This document shows, one piece after another, positions 10,438 to 21,084 of a DNA stretch of 64,000 nucleotides (position 1 is its first letter; every line of letters begins with the position of its first letter). The notes below the pieces were generated by a model. The model searched no databases. It was not told where the DNA came from and saw only the letters and a list, made by a program, of their open reading frames with translations. This stretch comes from Timema cristinae (Eukaryota > Arthropoda > Insecta > Phasmatodea > Timematidae), in contig JBCFYV010000012.1 in assembly GCA_039000515.1 (NCBI GenBank), positions 117,477,849-117,541,848 on the forward strand, read 5' to 3'. Both the position numbers and the translations under genes were made by a program.

Positions 10438-10988
10438 CATAAACAAATTGCGCATATGAACAAAACTTGTTATATCAGCCTTACACTTTCGCCGGTAATG
10501 AGGGGAACATGTTTTTTCACACATTTTTTTTGGAGACGGCGAAACCGAATAGGATGTCGCAGGATCATTAATATAATATTTAATTCAAATCCTAGCTTAG
10601 GCCGCCATTGTGAAACGCCGAACTTTGAGCTCTTTGGGAAAATAAGAGAAACACACCAATTTGTCGACCTGACACGACACGACACGACACGACACGTGGG
10701 TACGAGCCAGCGACGCCCCTCACTACCTCGTTAAATAGTTTCAACTCCCTTGATGAACAGTTCTCACAAATTCAGGAAGTGAAACAAATGCAAACCGGTG
10801 CTCAGAAAAGATGGAGGCGGTGGATTTGTAATAAGAGAAAATATGGAATCGAAACATTGATGGGACCCGTGCCGGTGGTCACGCCGACAATATCGTCAGT
10901 CACATCTAGTCTGATTTAACCGTTAAAGCGGTCAGGGTTCTTATCCCGGTCAGGGATACTGAGATTCCCCCGCCCCCGTAAAGGGTTC
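10438..10988. other. Unassigned stretch with a (GACAC)n run
   Basis: A run of about five GACAC units lies at 10671-10697. Open frames at 10456-10734 and 10470-10685 overlap on opposite strands with no motif. Near 10989, ctacagatgatccaatttgg resembles the inverted end of the element at 11881-12056. Confidence 0.45.
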
Positions 10989-11072
10989 TACAGATGATCC
11001 AATTTGGTTGGCCCAACAGTCGGCCCGATCAAATCAGGTGCTCTTGTTGTTGTTGTTGTTTTTCTATAAAAA

Positions 11073-11335
11073 CCGCCTCGGTGGTGTAGTTGGCTAACGC
11101 GCTTGTCGTGTTGAGCTCGACTGCTGAGTACGGGGAGATCGAGGTTCGAATCTCGGTCGGGTGAACTGGGGGTGGTTTTTCCTAAATGGTTTTCCACTCC
11201 CCCTCCACGAAAATGCGGGTTCACTTCCTCTAATTCAACCTTCCCAATTCCTAATCCATTAGCGTAATTAGTATTTAAAGCGTATAACCCGAACGGGTAG
11301 TAAGACGCGGTGCTAAATATTATTATTATTTTTCT
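11073..11335 (+). mobile_element. SINE-A, full length, variant head
   Basis: This is one of the clearest copies. The tRNA-like head (ggtggtgtagttggctaacg, then B-box gaggttcgaatctcgg) forms an internal pol III promoter. The body has ggttttccactccccctcc and aaaatgcgggttcactt. The tail is gtataacccgaacgggtag, taagacgcggtgcta, then (ATT)n. The head differs from the common ggccgcatggtctaaggcg type and is shared with 42002-42264, so at least two head variants exist within the family. No protein is encoded; movement depends on a LINE. Confidence 0.85.
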
Positions 11336-11489
11336 ATAAAAGACTTGCGAATCTTGCCTCCTATATTAACCAAGCACCAAAAAGTTGGACTCGCGCTAAT
11401 AGCCTCGTTAGGGATTACTTCCAGAAAAATAAAAATGTAAGCTAAATAATTGGCTAATCGAACGGAAAAAATTCAGTCATATGATATTA

Positions 11490-11797
11490 TTATTATTATT
11501 ATTATTATTGCTATCAACGCCACGTCTTACTACCCGTTCGGGTTATACGCACTTACGCTAATGTGTAATGGTAGGGTGATTGTGAGATGAAATGGAAGAC
11601 CTACAGTTTAACGTGGGATCCGAACCACGGTAGAGGCCTGGCATTCCCCACATTCACAAGTTGTGGATTAATACACGTCTTGTCAGAGGTGAAGGAAGGG
11701 TTTGGTAATCAGATAAATCTGTGCCAGGGCCAGGGATTGAACCCCGGACCCCCAACACAGAAGTCCGACACCTTACCCTTAGACCCCCAGGTCACCA
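11490..11797 (-). mobile_element. SINE-B, full length, with 12-bp target duplication
   Basis: On the minus strand: A-box-like ctgggggtctaagggtaagg, B-box ggttcaatccctgg, a body with cagatttatctgattaccaa and ccgtggttcggatcccac, then the tail gtataacccgaacgggtag and (AAT)n. The 12-mer catatgatatta occurs at 11478-11489 and 11798-11809, a perfect target-site duplication. The tail is the SINE-A tail, while head and body are unrelated to SINE-A. Confidence 0.9.
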
Positions 11798-11880
11798 CAT
11801 ATGATATTACTACCTACATACACACTACTACTCGCGCCCGTGTTTCTAGTACAACTGACACGCTGAATCACCCGACAACG

Positions 11881-12056
11881 CTACAGACGACACGATTTGG
11901 TCGGACGGTCGTTGCGGTTGGATGCGCCGGTCGTCCGACATCACCCGACATGAAATAGGAACATTTTTGTCGGGTGACACACCTACACACGACCCGATAT
12001 TGCATCTGATCTGACCAAATAGGCCCGACCACCTGACTAAATCGTGTCATCTGTAG
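11881..12056. mobile_element. Palindromic MITE-like element
   Basis: The ends ctacagacgacacgatttgg and, reversed, ctacagatgacacgattta form inverted repeats of about 32 bases. A second perfect palindrome, tcacccgaca with tgtcgggtga, sits inside at 11941-11978. No coding sequence or clear target duplication was found. Related end sequence occurs at 10989. The open frames at 11587-11958 and 11868-12119 cross element borders and are not genes. Confidence 0.6.
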
Positions 12057-12059
12057 GGC

Positions 12060-12470
12060 CCTTAACTGTAGATTCAGACTTGGAAAGTGGTCACGTGAAG
12101 AGCTCCAAGCCAATCGCAACCAATCAGCACGGACTGCGTTGGCCGTTTTGTACTACTATTGGAGACAATTTCGGCTCAGTCCGCGCTTATCCATAAAATC
12201 GGCGTGGAAGTACAAAGCAAATTTCAAAACCAACCAACCAACTTAAACAGTGCGTAAGCGCCTAAACCAACGAATAAATCAGTGCGCATGCGCCTACAAA
12301 GTAAGATACAAGAAGACAACTGCGTCAACTTTTAGGAAATTATTCTAAATAGCTCGTTAAATAAAAAGCGTGTGTGCCTTTCTCATTTTGGGTTGATTTG
12401 TTTCATTACAAAACCCAATCATTTTGAACATTCGTCGTGACAATAATCTAAAATATCTGTTTACCCAATA
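12060..12470 (-). repeat. Rep3 copy 2, reverse orientation
   Basis: Read on the minus strand it follows the same order of words as 6700-7080: gaaacaaatcaac, gagctatttagaataattt, gtaggcgcatgcgcac, ccgattttatggataagcg, ggagctcttcacgtgaccac. The palindromic element at 11881-12056 lies just beyond its 3' side. Confidence 0.65.
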
Positions 12471-12544
12471 TCGAATAATTAACTGTGTGTAGAGAATGGT
12501 TCTCCACTTCATATTAATATATTTTTACAAAAATCTTATGTTCA

Positions 12545-12990
12545 AAAAATGTTGGTGGGTCCAGGCCCTGTGGCCTCTATGGACGGGCTACAATAGGCCC
12601 ATTATGTTCCTTAGTAATTTGTTGACGAACATCTGCAGTCTCTGAGTTGTTTTCAATGTCTCCCACCCGTAGTTGAGGACCGACTTTACATTGCTCTGAA
12701 TTATCCACAGTTTGATCTTTTTCTTAACTCTCCGGAGCACCAGAGTGGTCTCAAGCTGATAAATGCTCGTTTATAGCTTTATTGATCCGGCGCTCGATCT
12801 TTTCCGCTGTCTCTCCATCAGTGGTGATGGTGCTCTCCGGATAGCAGAACTCGCCTACCTCCTCGATGATCTGATTTCCTTGTATGAAGTCTTCAGACTA
12901 CACCACACCGCGATGCGACGCTTGAGCTGCAAGCACTCACTATCCCTGGGGAACACGAGCTCTTAAGGTCACCACCTACTTTAAGGCTAA
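12545..12990 (-). pseudogene. Non-LTR retrotransposon remnant (LINE-R), region after the reverse transcriptase core
   Basis: The minus strand encodes QSNVKSVLNYGWETLKTTQR followed by LQMFVNKLLRNIMGLL and a stop. This corresponds to the widespread LINE motif of the form N-x-x-VKSVLLYG-x-ETW followed by LQ-x-FVN-x-CLR-x-IL, downstream of the polymerase domain, best known to me from RTE-like LINEs. Upstream coding is out of frame in places (SAIRRAPSP, RVKKKIKLW). The fragment lacks the catalytic YADD box and both ends. The plus-strand frame at 12763-12966 is only its shadow. Confidence 0.75.
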
Positions 12991-13469
12991 GATCTTTATC
13001 TTGCTATATTCGTTTTAGGAATGACAGTTTTAAATCTCCAAAATCACTCAAACAATCCACGATTATCTCAGAATATTTTGTGGCGGCCCTTTTAAAAATA
13101 TAAATGTTTACGGGAGGCTAGATATACGTTTCTACTTTGAGCTTAGAACTGAGTCATTTCACGTAAAACGTCCTTGAAAATTAGTTAATTTAACTATTTT
13201 TTGTGATTTTTTTTTAAATTATAAAACTTAAAACATAGGCTAGTTTCTTTTCATCCTATTGGAATATGTTGATACTTTTCTGATGGCTACATTTTGAAAT
13301 AGCAAACAGCTTTTTTAATAACTATGAATTTCTGGACGTCTGCAAAGCATCTCATAGCTCCGACAGGCGGAACCCTTAAATAGTTTGTGTGATAACTTTA
13401 TAATCCTGAATGAAGTAGGGAGGAGATAAGTTGAATTTTGAGAAAATGTATTTTAAAGTGCGTGTAATA
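12991..13469. other. Unassigned AT-rich stretch
   Basis: No gene or shared repeat is seen. Confidence 0.5.
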
Positions 13470-13600
13470 AGATGGTGGTAAAATGTTTTAGGAACATATA
13501 TCCGGCTGGAGATTCGAACTTCTTACCTCCTGCATCACTGGAAAATCAAACAAGACGAGAGATACGCCTTTTGGCTGCGTTTAACAACCGGTGTGGCTGG
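13470..13600 (-). mobile_element. SINE-A head fragment
   Basis: The reverse-strand B-box area (ggctggagattcgaacttc on the plus strand) and cgccttttggctgcg suggest a decayed 5' part of SINE-A. The tail is missing. Confidence 0.4.
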
Positions 13601-14090
13601 AATTAAATTACAGTGCTCGCGTTTCATCTTCTTTGACTTGTAAGATAGGTTTTTCTAATAGCTCGGTTTATTTATTTTATTTTTAACAACATACCGCAAC
13701 AAACGTTAGTACACGAAGACACTACGGACAGTCGGTGGCTTACCGTTACCATAACATTAATTTGTGCCTCGTAATGTACCGAGGGCCGACGAACCTCAAT
13801 AACGTCACGAGAGATATGTCACAGGGCGAGGACTCTTGATGAAGGACTTAGACCAGGATCTCAGGATGTCTGTCGCACGAATGACACGACGTCCTGGGAC
13901 GAGATGTTTGTTTACACCGGAGTATTAGTGCGGAAAGTTGGACTTGCGGTTGAAGTACTAGTCCGAGAAACAAGTTTTAAATGTACAGTCTCGTTTTATA
14001 GACAATAGACGCCGTGACTGATGTCAAAAACACATATTTTAGAAATACGAGAGTTGGAAGGAATCCATGCCGCGTCATTAGTAGTTTTTT
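13601..14090. other. Unassigned stretch
   Basis: No feature recognised. Confidence 0.5.
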
Positions 14091-14340
14091 TTGTCACCTC
14101 GTCTTACTACTTCATTTGGGCTTCACGCGTATGTACTAATTAAGCTAATGTTTTATGGATGAAGGTTGGATTTATATGAAGTGTAATTACATTTGTGTAC
14201 AGGAATAGTGGAAAACCATTTAGGATAAAAAAACACCCTCAATTCACCAGACCAGGAGTTGAACTCCAATCCCCCCCGCCATCCTCAGTCCAGACTATTT
14301 CGAAAGTGACACCTTGATCCATGTGGACACCGAAGTGGGT
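14091..14340 (-). mobile_element. SINE-A, nearly full length, decayed
   Basis: The tail (cacctcgtcttactactt), body (gtggaaaaccatttagg) and head (ggacaccgaagtgggt) are all present in order on the minus strand. Confidence 0.75.
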
Positions 14341-14755
14341 CAGGTGTAGGTGAAGATGTCCTACGGTTTATCCATGTTGTATGGAATAGTTAACATCGCT
14401 ATTAAACGCTATTAACATATTAGTAGAATAAGGGGTAACTAAATCATTAATTCAAACCAACCTCTTGATTACGCCAAGCGTGAATATTATATGCTGATCC
14501 TTTCTCGGATTCGAACCACAGTCTTTTATTATGTTCATCATTATTCATCTGTCTTAACAGTAGCATCAGTTTGGACTCGATCCAATGTCTTCTAGAACTG
14601 TAGACCCGCCCCTGCCATTAAAACTGGTTGTAACACAAGTCCATCACCACCTCACAGCAGCATCTTGTTTTGTTTTTTATACACGGCTGACCACTGGTTT
14701 TTACCTCTTCACTGTGACCGCAACCAATGTCAGTTGGGCTGCGCAAAAAACAACA
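14341..14755. other. Unassigned stretch
   Basis: The open frame 14585-14914 runs into the 83-bp minisatellite and has no motif. Confidence 0.45.
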
Positions 14756-15598
14756 AAACCTCACAGATCTCACATACTCTCAGGTCCACACCAGCAGAGG
14801 AGCTCGGGGTGTAAGGACTACAGAGGGTTGAATCAACAAAACCTTACAGATCTCACATACTCTCAGGTCCACACCATCAGAGGAGCTCGGGGTGTAAGGA
14901 CTACAGAGGGTTGAATCAACAAAACCTTACAGATCTCACATACTCTCAGGTCCACACCATCAGAGGAGCTCGAGGTGTAAGGACTACAGAGGGTTGAATC
15001 AACAAAACCTTACAGATCTCACATACTCTCAGGTCCACACCATCAGAGGAGCTCGGGGTGTAAGGACTACAGAGGGTTGAATCAACAAAACCTTACAGAT
15101 CTCACATACTCTCAGGTCCACACCAGCAGAGGAGCTCGGGGTGTAAGGACTACAGAGGGTTGAAACAACAAAACCTTACAGATCTCACATACTCTCAGGT
15201 CCACACCAGCAGAGGAGCTCGGGGTGTAAGGACTACAGAGGGTTGAATCAACAAAACCTTACAGATCTCACATACTCTCAGGTCCACACCATCAGAGGAG
15301 CTCGGGGTGTAAGGACTACAGAGGGTTGAATCAACAAAACCTTACAGATCTCACATACTCTCAGGTCCACACCAGCAGAGGAGCTCGGGGTGTAAGGACT
15401 ACAGAGGGTTGAATCAACAAAACCTTACAGATCTCACATACTCTCAGGTCCACACCAGCAGAGGAGCTCGGGGTGTAAGGACTACAGAGGGTTGAATCAA
15501 CAAAACCTTACAGATCTCACATACTCTCAGGTCCACACCAGCAGAGGAGCTCGAGGTGTAAGGACTACAGAGGGTTGACTCAACAAAACCTTACAGAG
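14756..15598 (+). repeat. 83-bp minisatellite, about 10 units
   Basis: The unit runs accttacagatctcacatac, tctcaggtccacaccagcag, aggagctcggggtgtaagga, ctacagagggttgaatcaac, aaa. Units differ at only a few sites, mainly accaTcag versus accaGcag and gctcGggg versus gctcAagg-like changes, so amplification or homogenisation was recent. Confidence 0.95.
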
Positions 15599-15761
15599 AT
15601 ATAATCATCACTGTAACTACAGGACTGCTCAAGTACATGCCTGAGTTGAGGTTTCAAAGTTATTTATTTACTTGTAAAAAATATTCCTGCCAGAATGTAG
15701 CTTAAACAAAAGTCTGTAGACTCAAACGTGAATAAAGAATAGGAAAAAATAGACCGTTAAT

Positions 15762-16015
15762 TTTAAAATGCAAATCAATTCTATCCAGAAGCAAATAGTA
15801 GCGTGAGTGTTTATACTCGTCAGAAAAAGAGGGGAAGTGTTATCAGCAGCTAAACAAGAGGCCTGGCAGAAACGAACTGCTCACTTTCTTCCTTCTCCTT
15901 TTATTTCGTTCATTGGCGTTTAAGTGTGATAGTGTTTGCTAAAGTGCGACAAAATGAGATGCAGCCCGCCTCGCAAAACAGTTTCGAATCCCTCAAATAG
16001 GTAAATCCGTTTAGT
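15762..16015 (+). repeat. Rep2 copy 2
   Basis: It matches 2120-2405 in the same orientation and ends just before a SINE-B. It lacks the internal duplication seen in copy 1. Confidence 0.65.
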
Positions 16016-16034
16016 GGTGGGTTTATAAAGCCAA

Positions 16035-16327
16035 AGGTGACCTGGTGATCTAGGGGTAAGGTGTCAAGACTTCTGTGCTGGAGGTTCGGGGTTTAATCCT
16101 CGGTCCCGGCACAGATTTATCTGATTACCAAACCCTTCCTTCACCTCTGACAAGATGTGTATTAATCACAACTTGTGAATGTGTGGAATGACAGGCCTCC
16201 ACCGTGGTTCGGATCCCACGTTAAACTGTAGGTCCTCCATTTCATCTCACAATCACCCTACCATTACACATTAGTGTAAGTGCGTATAACCCGAATGGGT
16301 AGTAAGACGCGGTGCTAATACCAATAA
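16035..16327 (+). mobile_element. SINE-B, full length, with target duplication
   Basis: The head tggtgatctaggggtaagg, B-box-like ggggtttaatcctcgg, and the whole body and tail are present. Flanks tataaagccaa (16024-16034) and tataaggccaa (16328-16338) differ at one position. This copy carries gtgtattaatcaca within the body, an insertion also seen at 11490-11797 but not in the copies at 26429 or 57981, which marks a subfamily. Confidence 0.9.
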
Positions 16328-16338
16328 TATAAGGCCAA

Positions 16339-16683
16339 CACTTAAGTGTCTTACTCAAGCAATCTTCCGTTAACTCCGTCTGAAGACTCGGTTAACGGCC
16401 ACATTCCTTCAATGTCGTCGGCAAAAGTCGAGCACCGACCGTTGTATTCTTCCCCCTCGCTGTAACAGGTGTGGAATACGTTACTGCAGATGACGCCTGT
16501 GTGTCCCCTCTCCGCCCCAGGTCCTCTCAAGACACCCAGTAACCCAGTGCTACGCCCACCCAATGACGGGAAGAACTGCATCAGCCCCTCGGGTTACGGG
16601 CCTGTATGGGACATATCGACCGTGACACCGTAACCGAGACTAGGATAGCCGTGGGTGGATCGTTACACCCGATCTACGGCAGG
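16339..16683. other. Unassigned stretch
   Basis: GC is slightly higher than around it. The minus-strand open frame at 16351-16581 has no recognisable motif. Confidence 0.45.
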
Positions 16684-16905
16684 TACAGTAGCCCCATGGC
16701 TTCTTTGGTGCTGACTGACAGCTCTGAAAAGCTACCAGACCAAATTATGTATCCCTACGCTAAACTATATGATCTGCAAAAACATGTGTTTAGCAGCTGT
16801 CACTTCTGACAGTAAAAATTTAGGTATATGTAGACCTAAATGGTGACTGTCAGAAGTCAGCTGTGAGCTGTCAATCAGCACCAAAGAAGCCATGGGGCTA
16901 CTGTA
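16684..16905 (-). mobile_element. Mariner-type MITE, copy 2
   Basis: The ends tacagtagccccatggcttc and gaagccatggggctactgta are near-perfect inverted repeats starting and ending in TA. The interior is the reverse complement of 8531-8766, including the gatctgcaaaaacatgtgtt stretch and the tttaggtatatgtagac hairpin loop. The ends are better preserved than in copy 1. The open frame 16606-16809 is a by-product. Confidence 0.8.
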
Positions 16906-16985
16906 GCTGGCAGCTAACAGAATGTTCTTTATCGCACACATGGGACGAACGCCTCTAGTAATAACCTATTCGGAAATATATTATT

Positions 16986-17242
16986 TTAGCACCGCGTCTT
17001 ACTACCTGTTCGGTTTATACGCCTATGTACTAATTACGCTGATGGTTTTAAGGATTATGAAGGTAATTTTTATAGGATGTTCACCCGGATTTGCATGGAG
17101 AGAGAATGGAAAATCATTTAAGAAAAAAAAAAACACCCTCAGTATACCCGACTAAGATTCGAACCTAGATCTACCCATAATCGGAATTCTTGTCTACTGC
17201 GAGAGTAGAGCGTTAGACCATACGGCCAGCCATGCGGGTTTC
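16986..17242 (-). mobile_element. SINE-A, full length
   Basis: Tail (caccgcgtcttactacctg), body (gagagaatggaaaatcattt) and head with gattcgaacctagatct are all clear on the minus strand. Confidence 0.85.
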
Positions 17243-18059
17243 TAGAGTAATACTTCTGATTACTGTATATTTGGCGTTTTCACAACTTATTGAAAGAACG
17301 AAATCCTCTATATTATTTCTGTTGTCAACATCTTTTTTTCTCAACTAATTCAAAGCCTACAGCGATGAATAAGGTATTAGTGGATAGGATTTTTTTTTAC
17401 CGACTTCAGACATAGCATACTCAGTTTACGTTAAAACACATTGTTTGTTTATAATTTAAGTTAAAATAAAAATAAAATCTAACAATATGTTTGTGTCAAT
17501 TACCGAAAATAAACTCTTTGATATTTTGTTATACACTTCACTGAGTATTTAATTCCAACAACTCAACAAAAGAATAAATAAATACAAATATTTTTATAAC
17601 TTAGAAAAAGAGCCATAAAAGATACTAATTTCAAAATAGAACGTTTTTATTTTATAAACAGACGCGCATGGACACAATCGAGGACGCTTTACATGACGTC
17701 ACCAATCGCCCTTGTTTTAGCTAGTTTGCCATCTTGAGCTATGAATAAATTCAATAGAACCAGCCTTTCAGAAGCTCTCGTTTAAAAAGCATTTTAAAGG
17801 GAATCATAAAAACCTTTTCCAAAAAAAAAAACCCCATCCAAACAGTTATTTTTGTAAGTACGTGTTTAAACAATGTTAAAACGGTTAAAAGAAAAACATA
17901 ATTAGGTACCAATTGTTTGTTGTGAAAGCTTTGACTGGTAAATAGTAACTACTCAACATATTATGGCGATTGGATACATGGTAACTTTTCCTAGCTATCA
18001 CTTATCAACACTCCCACCTTAGATAGACTATAGTCAGGGGCTCACTACTAGGGGGACAG
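17243..18059. other. Unassigned AT-rich stretch
   Basis: Contains T and A homopolymer runs. No gene or shared repeat is seen. Confidence 0.5.
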
Positions 18060-18263
18060 GGACTACTTTATTCCGATTAGAGCTACCACATGATCCGGAC
18101 TAGCTGCGTGTTTACACCAAATAGTTTTACACTCACTCTCTCAACGCAAATGTAGGTACACTTCCTCGAAATTCAATATTCCTCCTCCTTAATACATTAG
18201 AATAGTCAGTGCATACGCGTACACCCCAAACGGGTAGTAAGACGAGGTGCTAAGTAATAAAAT
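18060..18263 (+). mobile_element. SINE-A, poor head, clear tail
   Basis: The body (ctcaacgcaaatgtaggtac) and tail (aaacgggtagtaagacg) are clear. The head before 18100 is barely recognisable. A reverse SINE-A body follows 12 bases later. Confidence 0.65.
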
Positions 18264-18275
18264 AATACTTTACAT

Positions 18276-18417
18276 TTGCGTGGAGAGAGAATGGAAAATC
18301 ATTTAAGGGGGACACACCTCTGTACAGTACACACGGACAGGATTCTCCACTATCACCGGGAAACTATACCAGAGGATGCGGACACCTTTGACCGCGTGTC
18401 CACCGATGTGGGTTTCT
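18276..18417 (-). mobile_element. SINE-A lacking tail
   Basis: It begins inside the body (atttgcgtggagagagaatg) and runs to the head (ccaccgatgtgggttt), so it forms another close inverted SINE pair with the copy before it. A separate tail word, acgggtagtaagacgtgg, lies at 18542-18559. Confidence 0.65.
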
Positions 18418-18597
18418 CGGGACTAGAAATAATCCATTTCACGACCGGTTAACCAGGAAATCAGTTACAAGATAACCGCTCGAACCAGAAAACGTATCGA
18501 AACGCGTTTATCGGCATTCTTCATTTGGCAACAGACCCCGGACGGGTAGTAAGACGTGGAGCACGAAATAAATTACTATTACATTTGTTATAGTCCA

Positions 18598-18675
18598 ACA
18601 CCTTAGCTTAGTTGGTAGAATGTCTGTCTATTGAGCTAAAGGTCCCGGGTTCGATTCTTCGCATGGCCGAAAAAA
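18598..18675 (+). pseudogene. tRNA-like pseudogene
   Basis: The pieces cttagcttagttggtagaat and cccgggttcgattcttcg look like the D-arm and T-arm of a tRNA, with a good B-box. The anticodon stem (tctgtctattgagctaa) does not pair well and the acceptor stem is weak, so I do not call a functional tRNA. Confidence 0.5.
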
Positions 18676-18902
18676 TATATCGTTGTTGAAATATGGGTTT
18701 CCCCTTTCATAGTGATAAATTAACGGCCGGGGGCTGAGTGTTGTGTCTGTTCTAAATTTGAGTTAGTTTTATAAGTCGTGTGATGATATTCTCAGTCGGT
18801 TTAGAAAGTGCACGTTAAATACCTCAAATAACTAAAATCAATATTATATTTGTTATTTACGGCTATAGCCACATTTAAATATCATATTATTTAAATTAAA
18901 AA
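18676..18902. other. Unassigned AT-rich stretch
   Basis: Lies between two tRNA-like pseudogenes that point toward each other. Nothing is recognised. Confidence 0.45.
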
Positions 18903-18980
18903 TTACACCTGGACACGGTAATCGAATCCGGTACCTTTGGCTTAGTACGCCACTGCTCTGACCACTGATATATCCAGTGG
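18903..18980 (-). pseudogene. tRNA-like pseudogene (group E)
   Basis: On the minus strand: cactggatatatcagtggtc, ggcgtactaagccaaagg, ccggattcgattaccg, tgtccaggtg. The acceptor-like ends pair partly. The anticodon loop centre reads act, as in the copy at 20489. Confidence 0.55.
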
Positions 18981-19299
18981 TGTAATGGTAGTTGTTAAAA
19001 AGAAAAGCAATGGCCCAATTACCAAACACCAAGGCCTATTCACACAGTGTTGCCAACTTCCTGTGCGCCAAACTACCCATATCTTAAACTTAAATGGACC
19101 GTGTCGACATTTGGAACTAGATCTCAGATATGAACTCAACAATCTGCGAGCCGTACGACGCCCATATCAAACTGTCACAATACTCTTATGGATCCAGCCT
19201 CAAAGAAGAAAGGATCGTAATACACTTCAGCGACACTAGCGCGGTGAACGGAAATAGCTGTGTACTATACTCGCGGGTTTATTTTTATGCAACATTGGT
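18981..19299. other. Unassigned stretch upstream of LINE-F
   Basis: Overlapping open frames at 18942-19142 and 18985-19239 lie on opposite strands. No motif is seen. Confidence 0.4.
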
Positions 19300-19640
19300 T
19301 TTTCAGGAGAAACACAAGAGCAAGATGAATGCGGTTGGAATGAGATATCTAAAGATATGTTTGTGGAAAAACTCGTATGGACAGTCAGTAATGAATGGAC
19401 GCTGAAGGAGTGTGGTTTGAAAGGGAAGACAATAGGTCAATGTGAAAGAAGTGTCTTACGTTGGTTTGGGCATGTTGAGAGGAGGAGTGTGGAACGAGTG
19501 ACGAAACAAATATATGAAGGTAGAGTGTGTGGATCAAAAGCAATAGGTAGGCCATGACTCGGTGTATGGATGTTGTTGAAGGATAGGGAAGTGTGGGGAA
19601 AGTTGGTGAGGATGGATTAAGTACGGTGTTGGTTTTTGAG
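19300..19640 (+). pseudogene. Non-LTR retrotransposon C-terminal remnant (LINE-F)
   Basis: The frames contain KSKMNAVGMRYLK, then MKECG-like LKECGLK, SVLRWFGHVERRSVERV and TKQIYEGRVCG. This follows the LINE C-terminal pattern N-AVEM-YLR...ECG...LRWFGHVERM...T-R-YE, which I know from arthropod genomes. Frames change and stops occur, so it is dead. The following tgcctatcccttaagggaaa and ggcgttttaggtatgtatg look like its 3' UTR, ending in a (TATG)n run at 19690-19740. Confidence 0.75.
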
Positions 19641-19917
19641 CTATATGCACAGTTTCTTGCCTATCCCTTAAGGGAAAGGCGTTTTAGGTATGTATGAGTA
19701 TGTATGTTTGTATGTTTGTATGTTGTATGTATGTATGTTTTTGCGCGACAATCTGTCTCAGGAGTTTGGCCGAAGCTCTCCAAACATATTTTAGACAAGT
19801 TTGTATTTTATTTAAATGACTTGTGTACAAACACAAACATATATACATATACAAATAGAATTTCAGGTCGATACGTTTGGTTTTTTTAGTCCCCACCCCC
19901 TCCCTCCCCGCCCATTT

Positions 19918-20012
19918 TAGGACCTCCCCTAATGGGTTAGGGATGATGAAGGTTGAATTCAGAGGAAGTGTACCCGTATTTCCGTGGAGGGAAAGTGGAA
20001 AAATCAACCCTA
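19918..20012 (-). mobile_element. SINE-A fragment
   Basis: The body words ctaatgggttagggatgatg and gaggaagtgtacccgtattt are SINE-A read in reverse. Tail and head are missing. Confidence 0.6.
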
Positions 20013-20250
20013 GTTATGTTCTTACGTAAGCAGCTTGAGTTTAAGTACACATTTAATAATACATAATCATTGTTGACCACAAAAATATATTTTGATATTT
20101 TCTAAAATGTGCTCAAAATCTACATTCGTAAGAAAATTAAGGTATACGTACTAATGTTATGCTATATACTATAACAAGTAGAGTAGTAAATATATTTACG
20201 CCTAAAATTTGAAACTTATTTATAAGATTTATTTAAATTAGTTGAAAAAT

Positions 20251-20327
20251 GACACCTGGACGCGGGAATTGAGCCCAGGACCTTTGGCCTAGCACTCGAG
20301 TTCTCTACCACTGAGTTATCCAGGGTT
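20251..20327 (-). pseudogene. tRNA-like pseudogene (group E)
   Basis: On the minus strand: cctggataactcagtggtag, ggccaaaggtcctgggctca, cgcgtccagg. The six-base acceptor pairing CCTGGA/TCCAGG is intact, but the anticodon stem is broken. Its 5' end faces that of the next copy, about 160 bases away. Confidence 0.55.
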
Positions 20328-20488
20328 TGTTCCACGCTCAGGGTCATTATTAGCTCTTATTTTAAGGTTGAGTCTGTAGGGATGTGTGTAATCATCAGCT
20401 CCATATGAGCGACCAATAGTATCGCAAGATATCAGACACCACAGCGACTCTGGAGGGCTGTTATGTTGACAAGTGTTTAACATAAGGG

Positions 20489-20565
20489 ATGAATCCTGGA
20501 TAGCTCAGTGGTTGAGCATTGGCTTACTAAGCCAAAGGTTCTGGGCTTGATTCTAGTGTCAAGAT
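20489..20565 (+). pseudogene. tRNA-like pseudogene (group E)
   Basis: D-arm tagctcagtggttgagca, perfect anticodon stem TTGGC/GCCAA around loop ttactaa, and T-arm-like ctgggcttgattctag. The acceptor and T stems have mismatches. The anticodon position reads ACT, which does not fit this short variable loop, so a tRNA-derived repeat is more likely than a gene. Confidence 0.55.
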
Positions 20566-21084
20566 ATATTTTTTAAACTAATTAAATTAATTGAAATGCT
20601 GTTTTTTCCATACGGATATTGACGTAGCCACATTGTTAATAATACAATAATGTATATAATTTATAATGACTGTTAAAATTGGAAGCTGTCTCTGGAAAAC
20701 CTGTAAATGTCAGGGAATTTTAAAATATAGTGTATGTGGATACCCTGTATAGCACCTTAGTGCTCTCGGTCATGTCAGATTGAGGTAAACGCCAAGTGAC
20801 CGTGGGAGCCTGTGCTGTGAGGTCATGCCGGTAACAGGGACCCGCGATTGTTGTGGCAATGTCCCAACTAATTGAAGGGCAGTCGCTCTTCGAGAGCTGT
20901 ACCGTGTGTCATTGTAACCTGTATGAACATTAATTAGTGGAGCGTACAGACAGAGGATATGGTTAACAAGATCGTAACAGTGTCAATGTAACTGTGATCC
21001 TCAAGGGAGGGGCGGCTTGTTCTTTGTTCTAGCGGCGTGTTTACATCTGTTTTGTACATGTATACACCCCGGAGAGACGCGTGA
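20566..21084. other. Unassigned stretch
   Basis: No gene or repeat recognised. Confidence 0.5.

Noticed and set aside
12763..12966. 67-codon plus-strand frame
   Set aside because: Antisense of the LINE-R remnant, whose minus-strand motif is recognisable.
14756..15598. CRISPR-like regular repeat
   Set aside because: The whole 83-bp unit repeats with no unique spacers, in a eukaryotic setting; it is a minisatellite. The same holds for the other arrays.
20489..20565. Functional tRNA gene
   Set aside because: Mismatched acceptor and T stems, and an anticodon that does not fit the short variable loop; several similar decayed copies nearby.
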